Notes: generated by a model not told the origin, from the sequence alone. Counted from the stretch's first letter, positions 11,051 through 23,710 are shown. The stretch is 64,000 bases of DNA from Rhyzopertha dominica (GCA_025024175.1 QCXZ01000042.1:12913501-12977500), one strand, 5' to 3'. Made by a program: numbers and translations.

Positions 11051-14000
11051 TACTGGCATTTAAATAAAGGAAGTTTAGTTAAATCAGCCCAACCCTACCA
11101 GTAATTGCGTACCCATGATCTAGTGCACCTTCCTGATACATATAACCGACTCAATTTATATTTTTAACAAAATATTACAAAATCGACAAACGTTATGAAT
11201 GCTCGCACGTGTTGGGGACTTCTCATTATTTTCCCTCCTTCCGCTGGCATTTTCAAAGGGAAAAACAAACAAGCGCGCTCTCGATTGTTCAATTAATTTT
11301 ACCCACACAGGGTTAACGTTTCCTCGGTAGTATGTCGTGAACAGGACGACTTTTAATTGAATTAAACCGATAAGTCCGCCATATTTCAACGATACATGAT
11401 GTCGGTCTGATAAACACAGAACAGATAACGTGTTCGGTGGCCCCCATATGGAAAACTCACTCGTAAAAGTCGGGAGGAAATACACATGACATAATTTCTG
11501 TTGGGTTCACTGCAGTGACGGGGCAAACAAGCAAAAAAGGGCTTGAAAGCACGTTTCGAGAATTACTGCTGGAGGAAAAGTTCATTTCTTTTGCGTTCTC
11601 TATTGGTACTGAGCTGTACTAAACAGCCTTGTGAAATTGAGGAAAAATTAATCAGATTATGTTATATAGGTACATGATAAGTTACGGACCCATATTTTAT
11701 CGCTTTGCTTTGTTTTTTCTCTCGTCAAACCGATATCTATAATCACAGGAACTCAAAACGAGATTGTTTTATAGAATACTTAAAAAACCGTCCCAAAAAC
11801 TATCCCATTTAATGAAAGAAATGTCGAGCACAGACACAGCTGACACAGAGTTGAATTTCAAAAAAATCAGTCGAATAGAACTTGAAATATCCTTTGTAGG
11901 GACGCTGTATATTATATAAGCAGATTGCGTCAAAAGATACTTAAAGATCAACTTTTACTGATTTGGCGTTCACGTAAGTAGCTAACTGGAATGTGGATAC
12001 CTTTTGGAAGTTCTCATAAATAGATACTTCAAAAATAAATGATCAGCTAAGCTTTTAGAGCCCATTATTAGACCTAAAACGATCGAAACCATAAAATTTT
12101 ATCATTATAACGCAGTTGCGTTTTAACGTAAATTATACCCATCGCTTACTACGCCACTGCACCTGCCACACGTATTATACCACAAAAGAATTCCAATAAC
12201 CCCCGAATAAACTACACCCCGCAATAAACTGGGTTTTTATTATGACGATAAACTATACTAAATTCTTCTGTCAGCACGGAAGTATTTTTATTCCCAGTGG
12301 AGGGTGATTGGCAGCAACCATAAAATCGGACTGCTATGGGTTAATCTCGACGGAAAATTGGTCGTTTGTAGCAAAAAAGGAGACTGGGGTAATTTCGGAT
12401 TTCCCTTTCTTCCACGTCACGCCTCAAACGAACAAAATATTATGAATTATTTCCGACAGACAGAAAATAACTACCTACATACGCAAATAGAATTAAAGAC
12501 AGTGACGTAGTCGATAATCGACTTATCCAAAAATAAACTTAGACAAACTTCGAACTAATTAAAGATTAATGTCCTTGTCCAAATCGAGTTTGAAGTTTTA
12601 CCAAAGTGAGCCAAAATGAGGTCAAATATCAGCCGAAAGGGAACCCTTTGTCTTATAAAATATAGACAATATTCTTAAATAGTTAATGGCTCCTATGATT
12701 GAATACAAAGTGAACAGACATGTATGGATGGTTCTCACCAAAGCTAGAAATATGCGTCCTTTCAGTTTTAACCAAAAAAAGTCTAACGTATTAAGCTTAC
12801 TATTGTTTCCTTCCAAAATATATTATTGGGGCTATAAGTACCATTTATTGCTTTTAAATCACATGTATACATTAAAAAATAATAAACATTTAACTGCCGT
12901 GGTCCAAGGTGGAGATTACATCAGCGAAACCTAAACATCACTGAAGAGTTTAAGAGCTTTTACTCCTATTAGGTCCTGCTATTCTTCAATAACAAAATAA
13001 CGGCTTTGCCACCTTCGACTGACTGTCCAAGCGAACGTCTATCTACAATATCTTGAAGAAAACACGGACCTTTTCAGGAACCGTCTGACACTTCCTTCAT
13101 TCGCAGTTTACAATTGCGATTTTATTAGCGGTTCCAATCCGTGTTCGTTCCGTTGGATGCATTTCTGATACAAGAAAGCCTCGTCTGCAATTAGTTCGAT
13201 TACGCAAGTCATCAGCTGTGGTAGTGTTGATGTAGGTCGCAAATGTTTACGACGATATCAGCATGCACGCGTTATGACAGCATGTGCCGATTAATATGTC
13301 AGTGACAGCAGTTATGAATGCACAAGTACGCGTTGTGAGCATTCTGAGTTCGTCAGCTGTTTGTGGAATCCCACCAGCTGCATTTTAAATAGTTTAAATC
13401 GGACAGAGATCTTGTCTTGATTATTATTACGCAACGTATCCTCAAATTTTCGAAGGCCTTCATGACCTGCTGGAAACTGCTTAGGCTTCTCCTCCAAGGA
13501 CAAAATGTAATTTTTGTTACAAGCTAAGTTCTCTTGAATTGAACAATATATTTCTCTTGCATTTGATTATTTTTTGCTTCGTGCAAAACACTTCATTGAT
13601 AGAACAAAAAAATAATTGTTTGGAATAAAGTATTTTTCTGTTTGGTTTAAAATAGAGACTCTTTAATTTAACAAAAAATTTTCTTAGATTGAAAATTTGG
13701 CTGAACATATTCTTCAATTGTTTATACATGTTTTGTAAATGAAAGATGATGGCAGTGTATTGTGTAGCCTTTGTGGTTTTGTAGCCATTATTTGTTTTCA
13801 ACAGTTGAGTGTATATTCCAAAAGACCCAATACTCGTTAAGTGCAATAACGATTATGGTTAACCTAGATTCTAAAATGTAAAATAAATTATAATGCAATG
13901 AAACACCAATAGAGCATACTAAGGCAATTTATTAGCAAACCTTTCAGGTGTATATTACGTATTTTACATTTCAAATGTTATAACGTCACTCTGTATGGAT

Positions 14001-15913
14001 AATTTGCATTTACTCAAATTCACTATTTCCTATACATGTAATAAACTATATATTAATTTATCACAGTTTAGTTACCATTGCAAGAAATGCATGTGTATTT
14101 ATAAGTGAAATAAAACATTTTTAAAATCAAATCTGACTATATTTCTTTAAGAGTAAAACAATTTATGGTTTGCTAGTGGGACGATGGGATTGCCGTAAGC
14201 AACACAAAAAGTTAAATACTATATTGAGCCACAAAATTCTTCCAAATATAGACAAACTTTAGGCCATCTGAAATCGAAGGTCCATCCCATCAACGAACCA
14301 AGTCCGATGTGTTATTGATGAACTGCTGAGAATGTATAACATTGTAATAAAAGAAAATGACGCTCAGAAGAGTTGGAAAACTTTTCCACACACAATCGCA
14401 GCGTACATTTTGAACCCAAGCCATCAAATCAGTAAAAATTCTTTCATNTCAAAAATATCAACAAGTGAATCGCATAAACACGTAAAGTCCCATTATACTC
14501 TTCCAACTACGNGCGCACATTTAGCAGTAAACAGTCATCTCCTCAAAAAACATCAAGATAAACCGCCCAAAATAGCCTGTGCGTTAATTTTACGAAGAAC
14601 TTAACGCACACAACCACTTACATCATCGTGCACTGCAATTAGCTTATTTCTTTTCATGGAAACCAAAGAATCACCTCCACCCATTCCCAGTACCCATCTT
14701 ATCGTCTCCGTCCAAGTTTGTTTTTGAACAATCGATGGCGCCAGTTTGTTGCGTCCTCGATTGTCGTTTTCCTGGAAACAGGTAACAAGCATAACGAGGC
14801 AAATAAGGCAAACCGAAGACCTTCAAACGATGCAATTGAACAGAGGTGAGAAACTCTCACACCACCTGGGCTGGGGTGGAAGCATCCCGGGCATATCGAC
14901 AGGACTCCAGGAAAATTGCCGGGGACGTTCGTATCTTGAAACTCAGTGTCGTTCTATGCGTTTATCACTTTAGATTTGTATAATTGGGAAACTTTCAGAA
15001 TTATATGAGTACGTTTAAAATGACAAAAGGATAAGAGCATACAGAGGAAGTACTTCCACAAGGATTTAGTTTTATTTGTTAAGATCGCGTTCTTAAACGC
15101 AGGACAGTGTACAACACTGAATTAACCAACAAGTTTCTGTTTTCTTTAATATTATAATGGGATATTTATCTAAAGCTGAAGTACAACAACTCTACCTGAT
15201 AAAGTGCAATCAGTTCAGATAGATGATGTGTAAGTCTATTATAACCTAAACCATCTTAGTAATTATTGCTCATAAAGGATGTTTGGAGTTGCAGGGAAAC
15301 CCGTCTATAATTTAGAGGATTTTCCGTCCATTACTTGGCGTTTAGATTAATGATATACGATTAATATTTTTTTCATTTGCTGATGCAATTAAATCAAAAG
15401 CACATTTAAGATTATTCTTTCTTGATGTATAAATAAATAAACAGAGTTAAAATCCAATATACAATTAAAAATAAATGCTTACCACAGAAATGAGTTAAAG
15501 TAAGCCTCTCTCTTACCTAAAAAGAAAAAAAAACAAGCGTAAGTAAATGCCTAATCAAAGAAACACCCAAAAATATGTACATATCTAAAATGCCGATATA
15601 TGGAACAACCCTTGTCAAATATAGATTAAGCGCTAAGTAAAGTCTTAACTTTCAAAGCAAAATTAACAACAAAACGTTGTAAAAGATTGTTTAAAGTAGG
15701 GTTACAAAATTAGAGCCCTGAGTAACTCCACTACGGGAAAATAATCGTCACTGACACATCTTGAGAACAATGTGACATAGAAGCATTAATTCTTTCCAGA
15801 AATTGTTGTTGAAATGCAAAAAAAATCTGGATAAGAATTAATGCTCAAATGCAGATTAGGTAAGAAAATCGTAACGACATAAACGGGAGAAAATGTTTAT
15901 TACAACAATTATA
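11051..15913. other. Long non-coding stretch
   Basis: No transposon protein or gene that I recognise. The GC-richer patch at 11150-11490 has a 109-codon minus frame with no motif. Frames at 12304-12510, 12686-12934 and 13517-13846 are short and low in complexity. Near 15698-15740 a minus-strand string resembling the V.QGS reverse transcriptase motif may be a LINE scrap, but it is too short to call. Confidence 0.45.
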
Positions 15914-16200
15914 CAGCGTCGTTACAAAGTATGGAACCAGTAGGATATTTCAGAATTTGTTCGACCGTTTTTTTTTAATTGTGCATGGGCCTATGGGTAA
16001 CTAAAAATCATTTTCAGTTGCATTTTTTAACTGGAAAGGGGGGGGTCAAAAGGCACATCATCATTGAAAAGGATATTTTTCTGATTTCAAAAATGTATCA
16101 TAATAATTGAGCCTTACAAAGCACGAAGAAAATGAAAACAATTTTCTTTGTCGCTGAAATGGACAAAAAAGNCAGGTATTGCCATTNTTCCTTGACTGGT
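15914..16200 (+). mobile_element. DD41D mariner end fragment (family 2)
   Basis: After TA at 15912-15913, the sequence CAGCGTCGTTACAAAGTATG matches the terminus of the copy at 18543 almost base for base for about 100 bp. It then matches the subterminal part (GAAATGGACAAAAAAG, CCTTGACTGGTG). No transposase follows and the other terminus is missing, so this is a single end. Confidence 0.75.
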
Positions 16201-17286
16201 GCAATGACTAAGTAGACATTCCCATGTNCAAAGAAATATATACAAGAGATGTAAATTTATTATGACGCAGCGAAAGCAANCAATCTGGGTTGAAATGAAA
16301 CCAACAACTAAACGAAAATGTATGCCTACTAAAGAACTCACTTGATCCTGGATTGTCTTTAGAAGAGAACAAACGACTTCTTAAACTCTTTACCCAGAAC
16401 TTTACTTTATCACGCAACGAACCTAGCGAACGAAGTTCAACAACAAACCGTTAATTGTTTTCCATTAGTGTCAATGGTATTCACCAATTTTCACATTAAA
16501 TTGGACATTAGCAACGGACATTGAATATGCCTTTTCCATTCACAAAACTCATGCTTTCACACGTATAAAAATGATAAAACTTACACAAAATAGCAAAATA
16601 CAATCACTGTACTTGTGAAACTTCACAAAAAGCGTGTAAACAAGATAATCAAGAGTGGAAAGACCCATTGTATGTACGACGCGTTCCTCCAGATATATGT
16701 TTACCTTCTCACGTCACAAATTGAAAAGCAAACAACTTGCAAGCAGTTGCAATCATCACAATTTTGTGCATAATCCTACACCTGCGCTCTTCCGAACAAG
16801 GCAGCAGCGCAAAGCAACACATTGTCCTCCCATTTATCAACATAATATGTTGTTTATCTGTAGGCTATTGTTTTACAGGAACAACACACCGGATTGCCTA
16901 TCCTTGATCGTGAACTAGAGTCCGAAGCTCGTGCAAGTTTATTAACGTCTCCAAGGTCGTAAAACACATGTCGAATTTTGCATTTTACGATCTGAGAGGT
17001 CGTTGTGTGGTTTATTTTCATCTACTGTATGTTTGCTGTATAATGCTGACATAATTTTCTAAAATCAGCGTAACGAAGGTATATTCTAAACTAAGCTGTT
17101 TGGTATCAAATATTCGCTGATAAGAAACTGATATAATCCACTGAGTTTGACGTAGTACTGGAGCATCCCCTCTCATTATCAAGTAGGAAGAAGTCTAACT
17201 GACAAGCTAAGCTGACAATCACCAAAAACTGTCAGCATTATGGTTAACATTTGGAAATCAAAATTCTTTAGTTCCACCAGATAACC
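16201..17286. other. Upstream region of the host gene
   Basis: This is non-coding sequence between the mariner end and the start codon at 17287. I see no confident TATA/initiator pair close to the start. The open frames here overlap in antisense and lack motifs. Confidence 0.4.
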
Positions 17287-20200
17287 ATGTCTTTCGTGCA
17301 ACGAACAAAACGTAAGTACCCACCATCGCCATCAACATAGACCAACACTATGGTTGCAGGTTTGTCCTGCACCTCGAGCAAAGATAGCAGAGACAGCGAT
17401 GGCTCCCAAGACCAAGCGGATCGCATCTACAACATCCTCAACAACCAAAGGGAGAAGAAGAAGCTGAAGAAGCCCTCGCTGGTTCCGAGACACTCCCCGA
17501 TCATAGTGCCACCAATCATGCCGGAGCTGTTAATAAAACCAATACGTCCAGAGAAACCCCTCTGTCCACCGATTCCCATTTGCGTCGAGCCACCGAAGCC
17601 AACCAGGAGGAAAGTGGTCATCACTAACAGGGATTTCTTGACGCGCAGGAAGCACACCGATTTGCTGGCAACTCCGAAGCCTGATCCACCACGACCACCG
17701 CCAATATGCAAGAGGAGTATGCGGAATTTCCAGCCGTGTCCGGCTAGGATAGAGCAGTTAGCTAGACCTCGCAAGAAGTACGTTCTGGGCACGTGGCAGA
17801 TGTTCCAACAGGTGCTGCACCCCGAAGCGATAAAAAGACTGGAGAATCTTTTAGTCAGGGAAACCACGTTCACTCCCAAGCAGGCGAGGGAACATTTCAA
17901 GTGCGTAAGAAGGAGGGAACTTCGGAATAGGAGATTGAGGAAGAAGAAGGCGCTGAAGATGCTGAAGATACTACAGAAGGGTAGCGACAAGTGGGGAAGA
18001 TGCCAAGAAAGGACGTTAGCCAGGAGTATAGTCGCTTATTTCAAGAAACAGCCGTTGTATGCGCTCACGTTTAGGCAACTGTGCATTTCTAATGAACTGC
18101 TGGGCACCCTGGGGGAGAAAAAGATTCTCTGCAATGCTAACAGGAAGACGAAGAACAGATTTAAGAAACATTGCATTAACATCAACGATCAGGTAAGTGA
18201 GGGAAATCTTATGCGTCTGGATAGGAGAAGACATAATATGACAGTTTGTTATTTTAATCATGAAAACTACATCAGAGTTATATTCAAGTCGTCACTAAGG
18301 GGCATGATAGGTTACCAACAGCTGTCGACTCTTAGAAATAACTCATCATAATAAGCGTTTGTAGTTGGCTATGGTCAAACTATAAATAACATGCTTTGCA
18401 CTAAGAAAATTAAAATTAAGTGCTAGGTGGATTAAAATCTGAAACATTCAATGCAGTGCAATCTTATTTTTCTGAAGGCAAAACAAATCACTAAACAATT
18501 TGTTTATTTTTACTTAAAAGCGCACACAGTGCGTAATGCATACAGGGTCGCTACAAAATATGGAACCAGCAGGATATTTCAGGCTCTGTTCGACAGACTT
18601 TTTTGAAATTGTGCATGGGCCTGTGGGGTAATTAAAATGCATTTTCTGCAATCGTTTCAACTCCTTGTCGGCTCTTGTTTCCGAGATTTGGGCGTAAGTT
18701 GCATTTGAAAAAGTGCATCACACTTGTACAATCTATTGCTTCAGAGTTGAGAAAAGTGTAAATACAATAACTGATCCTGGCAAAGAATTTTCTTTATCGC
18801 TAAAATGGACAAAAAAGCCAGATATTACCATTTTTCCTTGACTGGTGATAATTTTCGTCTAGTTCGATCAATTTGCGAATCGGGTACCCAAAAACTCAAA
18901 AAAAATGCAGTGTTTTTTTTAAATTTACATTACAGAAGACGCTCAAAATGTTCCCCGTTTACTTCCTGGCAGAAATGCAGCCTTGAGTAAAAGTTTTCTA
19001 ATGTTCTTTGTAGCGTATTTGGAGGCAAGTTCTCTGAATTTCTGCCCTGATTAGTCCTTTTAAATCTTCTGCATTATATGGCCCATCAGCATAAACGCAA
19101 TGTTTCAGATACCCCCCACAGGAAAAAGCAAACGACGTCAGATCAGGGGAATGTGCTGGGCAACCTATCGCTCCACGCTTACCAATCCACCTATCTGGAA
19201 ATATCTCATTAAAATATCCACGAACGTTGACTGCAAAATGGGACTGAAACCATGTCCATGAGAAGGAGGCGCAGCATTTTCACGATTAGGGAACAGGCAA
19301 ATAACTTTCTTGCAAAACCCAAGTTTGTTATCACACTTTTCTCAGAAGCAATAAATTCTACAAGTGTGATACATTTTTGTAATCAGGAAATAATATATTT
19401 TTCAATATTTCGGAAACGAGAACTGACCCCACGACGCTGAAAAAAATTCATGAAAATTCATTTTAATAGTTTCAGCAAAATCAATCGAACAGAACCTTAA
19501 ATATCTTGCTGACTCCATACTTTGTAGCAACCCGGTATATTTAGCTTGTCATGGTAAAATCGTCCTGAAAATTGTTCTTTATCTACTTCTTTGCGAAAGG
19601 ACAGTAAATGACTATTAAATTACAAAAACTGGATTAAAGTATGCTGCACAGATTGAAGATTATGCAACAGCATATTTGAAGTTGTGCAGATCAATTAGAT
19701 AACCCGTAACTTCAATAGATTTAAAATGAACTGATTATTGTTGTTTATTACTTTCGTTGGGTTAGGAAGTCCCACAAATATGTAAATGTAAATGAAAGCT
19801 TAAGATGTAAGCAGCAAATAATAAGGGTCCGAGTGTAGAGCCCTGTGGGACACTATTTAAACAAAGTAAATAACGTTACTGGTTAACTTCTTGGTTCATC
19901 AGGTGGCAGTGTGGATGGACATGCTGACCAGATTCATCGAAATGGAATTTATAGAATCGGAGGAATCCGAAGCCTCCTCTGACGAATCTGAATCAGACTT
20001 CGACGCCAGCACAGAATCGGGAATGTACGAAGAAGCGGAGGAAGAGCTCGAAAGCGAAGAGGGCTTCGAAACGACAGAAGAAGAAGAAGAGGAGGAAACG
20101 GAGGAGGGAGAATGCGGAAGAGACGACGCTTTCTTGAGGAAGGCGAGAGAACTAGCGGCAAAGATGCGCCTCGAGGAACAGGAAGGAGAGGAGCAATTAC

Positions 20201-23200
20201 TTACAATGAGCGGAGCGCGCGGAGGGACGAGCTTCGACGAACTAACAACCGGCATGGTAAAAAGACACCAAAATTCCACACAAATTGTAAAAACACCCTC
20301 TTTTCAGATGACAGGGGACGATCTGGCTCTACTAATCGCGATCCTCGAGGCTAGCGGCCCCGAATTATTGGATAAAGGGATCAGTCCGGATATCTTCCCT
20401 GGCAACTTCACTTACGCCGACATTCTTGAAGACCTTAAGTTGATCAAGGAGGGCCGCGCGCAGAAGTTGGCCAGGGAGCAAAGAGAGCAATATCTGGAGG
20501 AGCTCATCACGAGCTGGGCTGAAGAGGTTGACAGACCGAAAGTCAACAAGCGAGTGAAGAAGAAGATACACGACACAGTGGACATACTCGCTGAACTGCT
20601 TGTTACGGGAGTTGCTGGTGAAGGTGCCGGCAGAGGTCCTGGTGGAAGAGGAAGGCCAGGCGCCAGACCGGGATATGGGGTCGGAGAAGAAGGGTTAGGG
20701 TCAGAAGAAGGTAAACATTTGATGACGGCTTAGTAATTGTTTCTAAATAACAAAGATAACTCTCAAACCATTTCGTGGCAAATAATATGATCCACAACCC
20801 GCCCAACGTATTCCTTATAATTGTTACATATAATAGGCACTGCCACCCAACCATCTCTAGCGGAGACCATTACCTATAGCTAGCGGGCATTTAAACGACC
20901 GATAGAGTTCTCCAACGACGATCTCTATTAAATGACAATGACAACTGTGCTGATGAGGTTTAACAAGTCCAAACAAGATGTCCACAACTGTGTCTATCCA
21001 AAACAACTACGCAGAAACCGTCGCTGAAGACCTCTACTAGTCGTTTAAATGCCTGTTCCGGGGTAAGCTGCCGATAGGTAATAGTCTTCGCTAAGGACCG
21101 TGGGGTACATACATGAAACCAGATCTATAACGCGTTGTCTGCATTGGGACTATAACGATGCTGAGGTCAGCATAAAAATGTTCTAAAAACTATTTTGCAG
21201 GAGTAACCGAAACCTACGAGAAACGTCGATTAGAACCAGTCCAAGAGGAACCATCAAGGGAAGAGAAAGAATTGATAGAGCTACATCCCGGTGGTGAAGG
21301 GGAAGAAGGTACAATAGGAATGGGAATGGAATCAGCGGGAGCAGAGGGAGCCGACAAAACAGGAGGAACATTCGAAAGCACACTAGAAACGACAGAACCT
21401 GGCGAAGGACAAGTACCTATGATCACTGCGGAAACATAAGAACATAATACTGATAGTGAATTCCTTTTTACAGCAGGACACGTCCGGAGCCGATATTTCC
21501 GAATTGGACACGGACACTGCGGGAGCAGGTCTGGCGGAAGGAGCGGCATTAGAGGACGAAATGGCCGCCATCGAGCGAGAAATGGCGGAACGTGCAGCTC
21601 TAGAAGGGGAAGGAATGCTCGAAATGGAAGGTAAGCTCCGCAACTTTCAAAAATACCAACCACTAATCTTTATCTGTCTCCAGGAGGGGTTATGTCGATG
21701 GAGGGCCGTAGACCAGGAGAAGGTAAACATCCGCTAATTGATGATCAGAACGATAAACGTGTTCTCGTGCAGGCAAACCGAGCGAAACGTCGAAGACCTT
21801 CGCGGAAGCTTCTGGTACACCTGGAGGACCAGCGTCTGTATTCGGCGAACCGTTCTTCAAGGGCGGCATCATACCAGGTCACAAACCATCGCAGGTCTTC
21901 GAACACACCGCCGATAGCGTGTGCTGCCTGACGTTGAAGATATACGCGCTGTGGTTGTTCGATGTAGCTGTCAACTCGCACAAGTGGACCACGTGGTTGC
22001 AGGACATCATGAACGATGTCAAATACTTTACATCAGTAGTCAGAGGTGAGAATGGTCAAGCTTCTAGGATAAATATAGACAAACGGCTCTCTAGGCAGAA
22101 TATTCCGTGAAAGCAGAACTCTTTTTTTTTAACTCCAACCAACTTTTAGAAAATCATCTTTTATTTTTAAAATATTTTCACCTTCGAGATTTCTGTATCT
22201 TCATTATTAATGACACAACTACCGAACAAGCATATTCCACAGTTTGATAGACGTGGTGGTAGCAACATTATGCAATCGTGAATAGATGTGAGGAATTTTG
22301 ATTGCTATTATCAACATATATAGACTGAAGTCGCTAATGGACGCCATCTGGGCCCAAAGATAATCTCAAGCAGTCTGTGATTTGTAACAAGCTAAACAGA
22401 TTTTTTCCGTGTATATATATACTGTCCAAACCAACGCGATGGCTTCCTTCTCGGTTTAACAATACCACTCTGGGTCCATGTTTAACAAATTGTATTAAGA
22501 CGGATCCAATGTCTATGTATGTGAAAGTTTCTCCTTAAGTTTGGTATATGCATTTATGTGATCAACATTCCAGTACTTTATTATGCTAACATGTTTAGAA
22601 ATTTTCAATCGTACCATCTGCTCTAAAGGGTTGGAGTACATACACTCATTTTTGTGGTTTTCTAATCGTAATGTATTAAAGTTAACTTTTATTGGGTTAT
22701 AAAAGTCCCACGCCATTCTAATTTAAATCACAGGCTCAGTTTTCTTTGGATTTTTTCTGGGTTTTTAATCCTAGTACTTTTTTAGGCTGTTTTAACTTTT
22801 AACTTTTGTTTGCACAATCCAATGCTTTCTTTAAGGCGAAGTCAAAGAACCGAATGGGCAGTCCAAGAAATTGACCAAGGACGAATGGAAACAATTCGCC
22901 GAGAAAGCTGAAAAAATGACGGTGGCCTGGAGATCGTACAGTCAACACGTGGGCGATCTAACAGCGACCATCACGAAAGATATAATGGAGAGGAAGGTGA
23001 TATGTTGTCCTAAATGCCTAGAGGACAACCTAATCTCCGACGTGGTAGCAGCACACGGCCTAGCTCAAGACTTGATAGAAGCTGTCACCACGGCAGTTTA
23101 CTGGAGGCAGTGGATAGAAAAGGTCGTCACAGAAACAGCCAGACTGACATCGGCGAATATAAGTTAATCGATTCTTCCCGATAATTCGATTCTGTCCTAA

Positions 23201-23394
23201 TCCGTTTGTTTACAGTTGACAAGACCGTAGGTGAATCTGCGGGTCCTCTAGATAAGTTGAAGAGATCGTGCGGCTGTCAGACCACGGGACAGGGCGCCGC
23301 TGTACCACGTCCCAAACCAACTGTGTCGTTCGCTGATTCAAGCGAGTCCGAGGATGAGGAGTCCCTCTACGACATCGAGGAAGTAGATATGTGA
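17287..23394 (+). CDS. Ten-exon host gene, unrecognised acidic/basic protein of 933 aa
   Basis: I infer ten coding exons: 17287-17311, 17360-18192, 19903-20256, 20308-20710, 21201-21412, 21474-21630, 21684-21722, 21773-22045, 22836-23162 and 23216-23394. Every junction has GT...AG, all phases agree, and the frame stays open to TGA at 23392-23394. The start is the ATG in ATAACCATG. It was chosen because the 25-nt first exon ends at a perfect GTAAGT and joins exon 2 in phase; the in-frame ATG at 17350 would lie in the intron. Residues 9-286 are proline-rich (PPIMPELLIKP, PPRPPPICKR) and then strongly basic (RRRELRNRRLRKKKALK near 205-220). Residues 298-345 are highly acidic. Gly/Arg-rich RGPGGRGRPGARPGYG lies near 520-535, at the end of exon 4. 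Exons 8 and 9 are Trp-rich and look the best folded (ALWLFDVAVNSHKWTTWLQD; EWKQFAEKAEKM), and CCPKC could bind metal. The tail is acidic (SSESEDEESLYDIEEVDM). I see no signal peptide or membrane segment. I do not recognise the family. The donor of exon 9 (GTTAAT) is the weakest junction. Confidence 0.72.
18543..19535 (-). mobile_element. DD41D mariner derivative with both termini, decayed (family 2)
   Basis: The left end CAGGGTCGCTACAAAATATG and the right end (reverse complement CCGGGTTGCTACAAAGTATG) are inverted repeats. TA stands outside each end (18541-18542 and 19536-19537). Subterminal sequence also repeats on both sides, so the inverted repeats span roughly 300 bp. Between them, about 18860-19255 on the minus strand is the decayed C-terminal third of a transposase. 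It contains the Q-STFVDIL and K-YAT-KN segments shared with the 51.4-kb copy and has many stops. The catalytic N-terminal two thirds are missing. It is a non-autonomous copy inside an intron, opposite to the gene. Confidence 0.8.
19765..19862 (-). mobile_element. LINE reverse transcriptase scrap
   Basis: The minus strand reads SVPQGSTLGPLLFAAYI, ending near 19805. This is the conserved VPQGS..GPLLF..YI block of Jockey/CR1-type reverse transcriptases. Nothing else of the element is readable. It lies about 40 bp before the intron 2 acceptor of the host gene. Confidence 0.7.
20257..20307. other. 51-nt in-frame intron 3
   Basis: GTAAAA at 20257 and a pyrimidine-rich CCCTCTTTTCAG ending at 20307 bound a 51-nt intron with no stop in the gene's frame. 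Retention would insert 17 residues (beginning VKRHQNST) between the acidic tract and the next segment. The length is a multiple of three, so the sequence alone cannot show whether it is always removed. Confidence 0.65.
20711..21200. other. Intron 4 of the host gene
   Basis: A 490-nt intron from GTAAAC to ATTTTGCAG. It contains the imperfect palindrome annotated separately and is otherwise non-coding. Confidence 0.65.
20855..21095. repeat. Imperfect palindrome (fold-back) in intron 4
   Basis: The left arm, CTAGCGGAGACCATTACCTA near 20857 followed by GGCATTTAAACGAC (20886-20899), has its reverse complement at 21041-21095 (GTCGTTTAAATGCC, then GATAGGTAATAGTCTTCGCTA), with a few gaps. Similarity continues weakly inward, so transcribed RNA could fold into a long imperfect hairpin. 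The outer block shares CTAGCGGAGAC with the small inverted repeat at 3041. It may be a non-autonomous fold-back element. Confidence 0.6.
22046..22835. other. Intron 8 of the host gene
   Basis: A 790-nt intron from GTGAGA to CTTTCTTTAAG. It is AT-rich and I recognise no element in it. Confidence 0.6.
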
Positions 23395-23710
23395 TAAATG
23401 TGCATGTAATTGTGAATGTTTTCGAAATACATCGAAATTCAGATCGAATCGCTCTAACTTTCCCCTCTCGTTTGAACGGATGCCAGTTCGCCGAAACGAA
23501 CACGGAACCTTGTTATTGTTCGTAATTCGGTCAAGACCAGTGCCAGTAGATATTTATACCGTTGGGCCCCTGGTCTGCTTTTCCACCTGTGCGGCATCCA
23601 CCCCATGCTACATAACGTTACATTGTGTGAATGTTAATCTGTTATCGTGCACGGTGTGCTTTCTTCACACAAGGTGGCGTAAAGTTGGAGTAAGATTACA
23701 TTATTTCAAC

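Larger units (their letters stand above)
18193..19902. other. Intron 2 of the host gene, filled with transposon debris
   Basis: The 1710-nt intron starts at GTAAGT (18193) and ends at TTCATCAG (19902). It holds a 993-bp mariner derivative and a LINE scrap. If the donor is not used, the frame of exon 2 stays open to a stop at 18349-18351. That would give a shorter protein ending 53 residues after the normal junction. Confidence 0.65.

Noticed and set aside
15698..15740. Minus-strand V.QGS-like string resembling a LINE reverse transcriptase block
   Set aside because: Only about a dozen residues match and no flanking motif supports it.
19899..20279. 126-codon minus-strand frame rich in Ser
   Set aside because: It is the antisense shadow of the acidic exon 3 of the host gene (Glu codons read as Ser/Leu/Phe).
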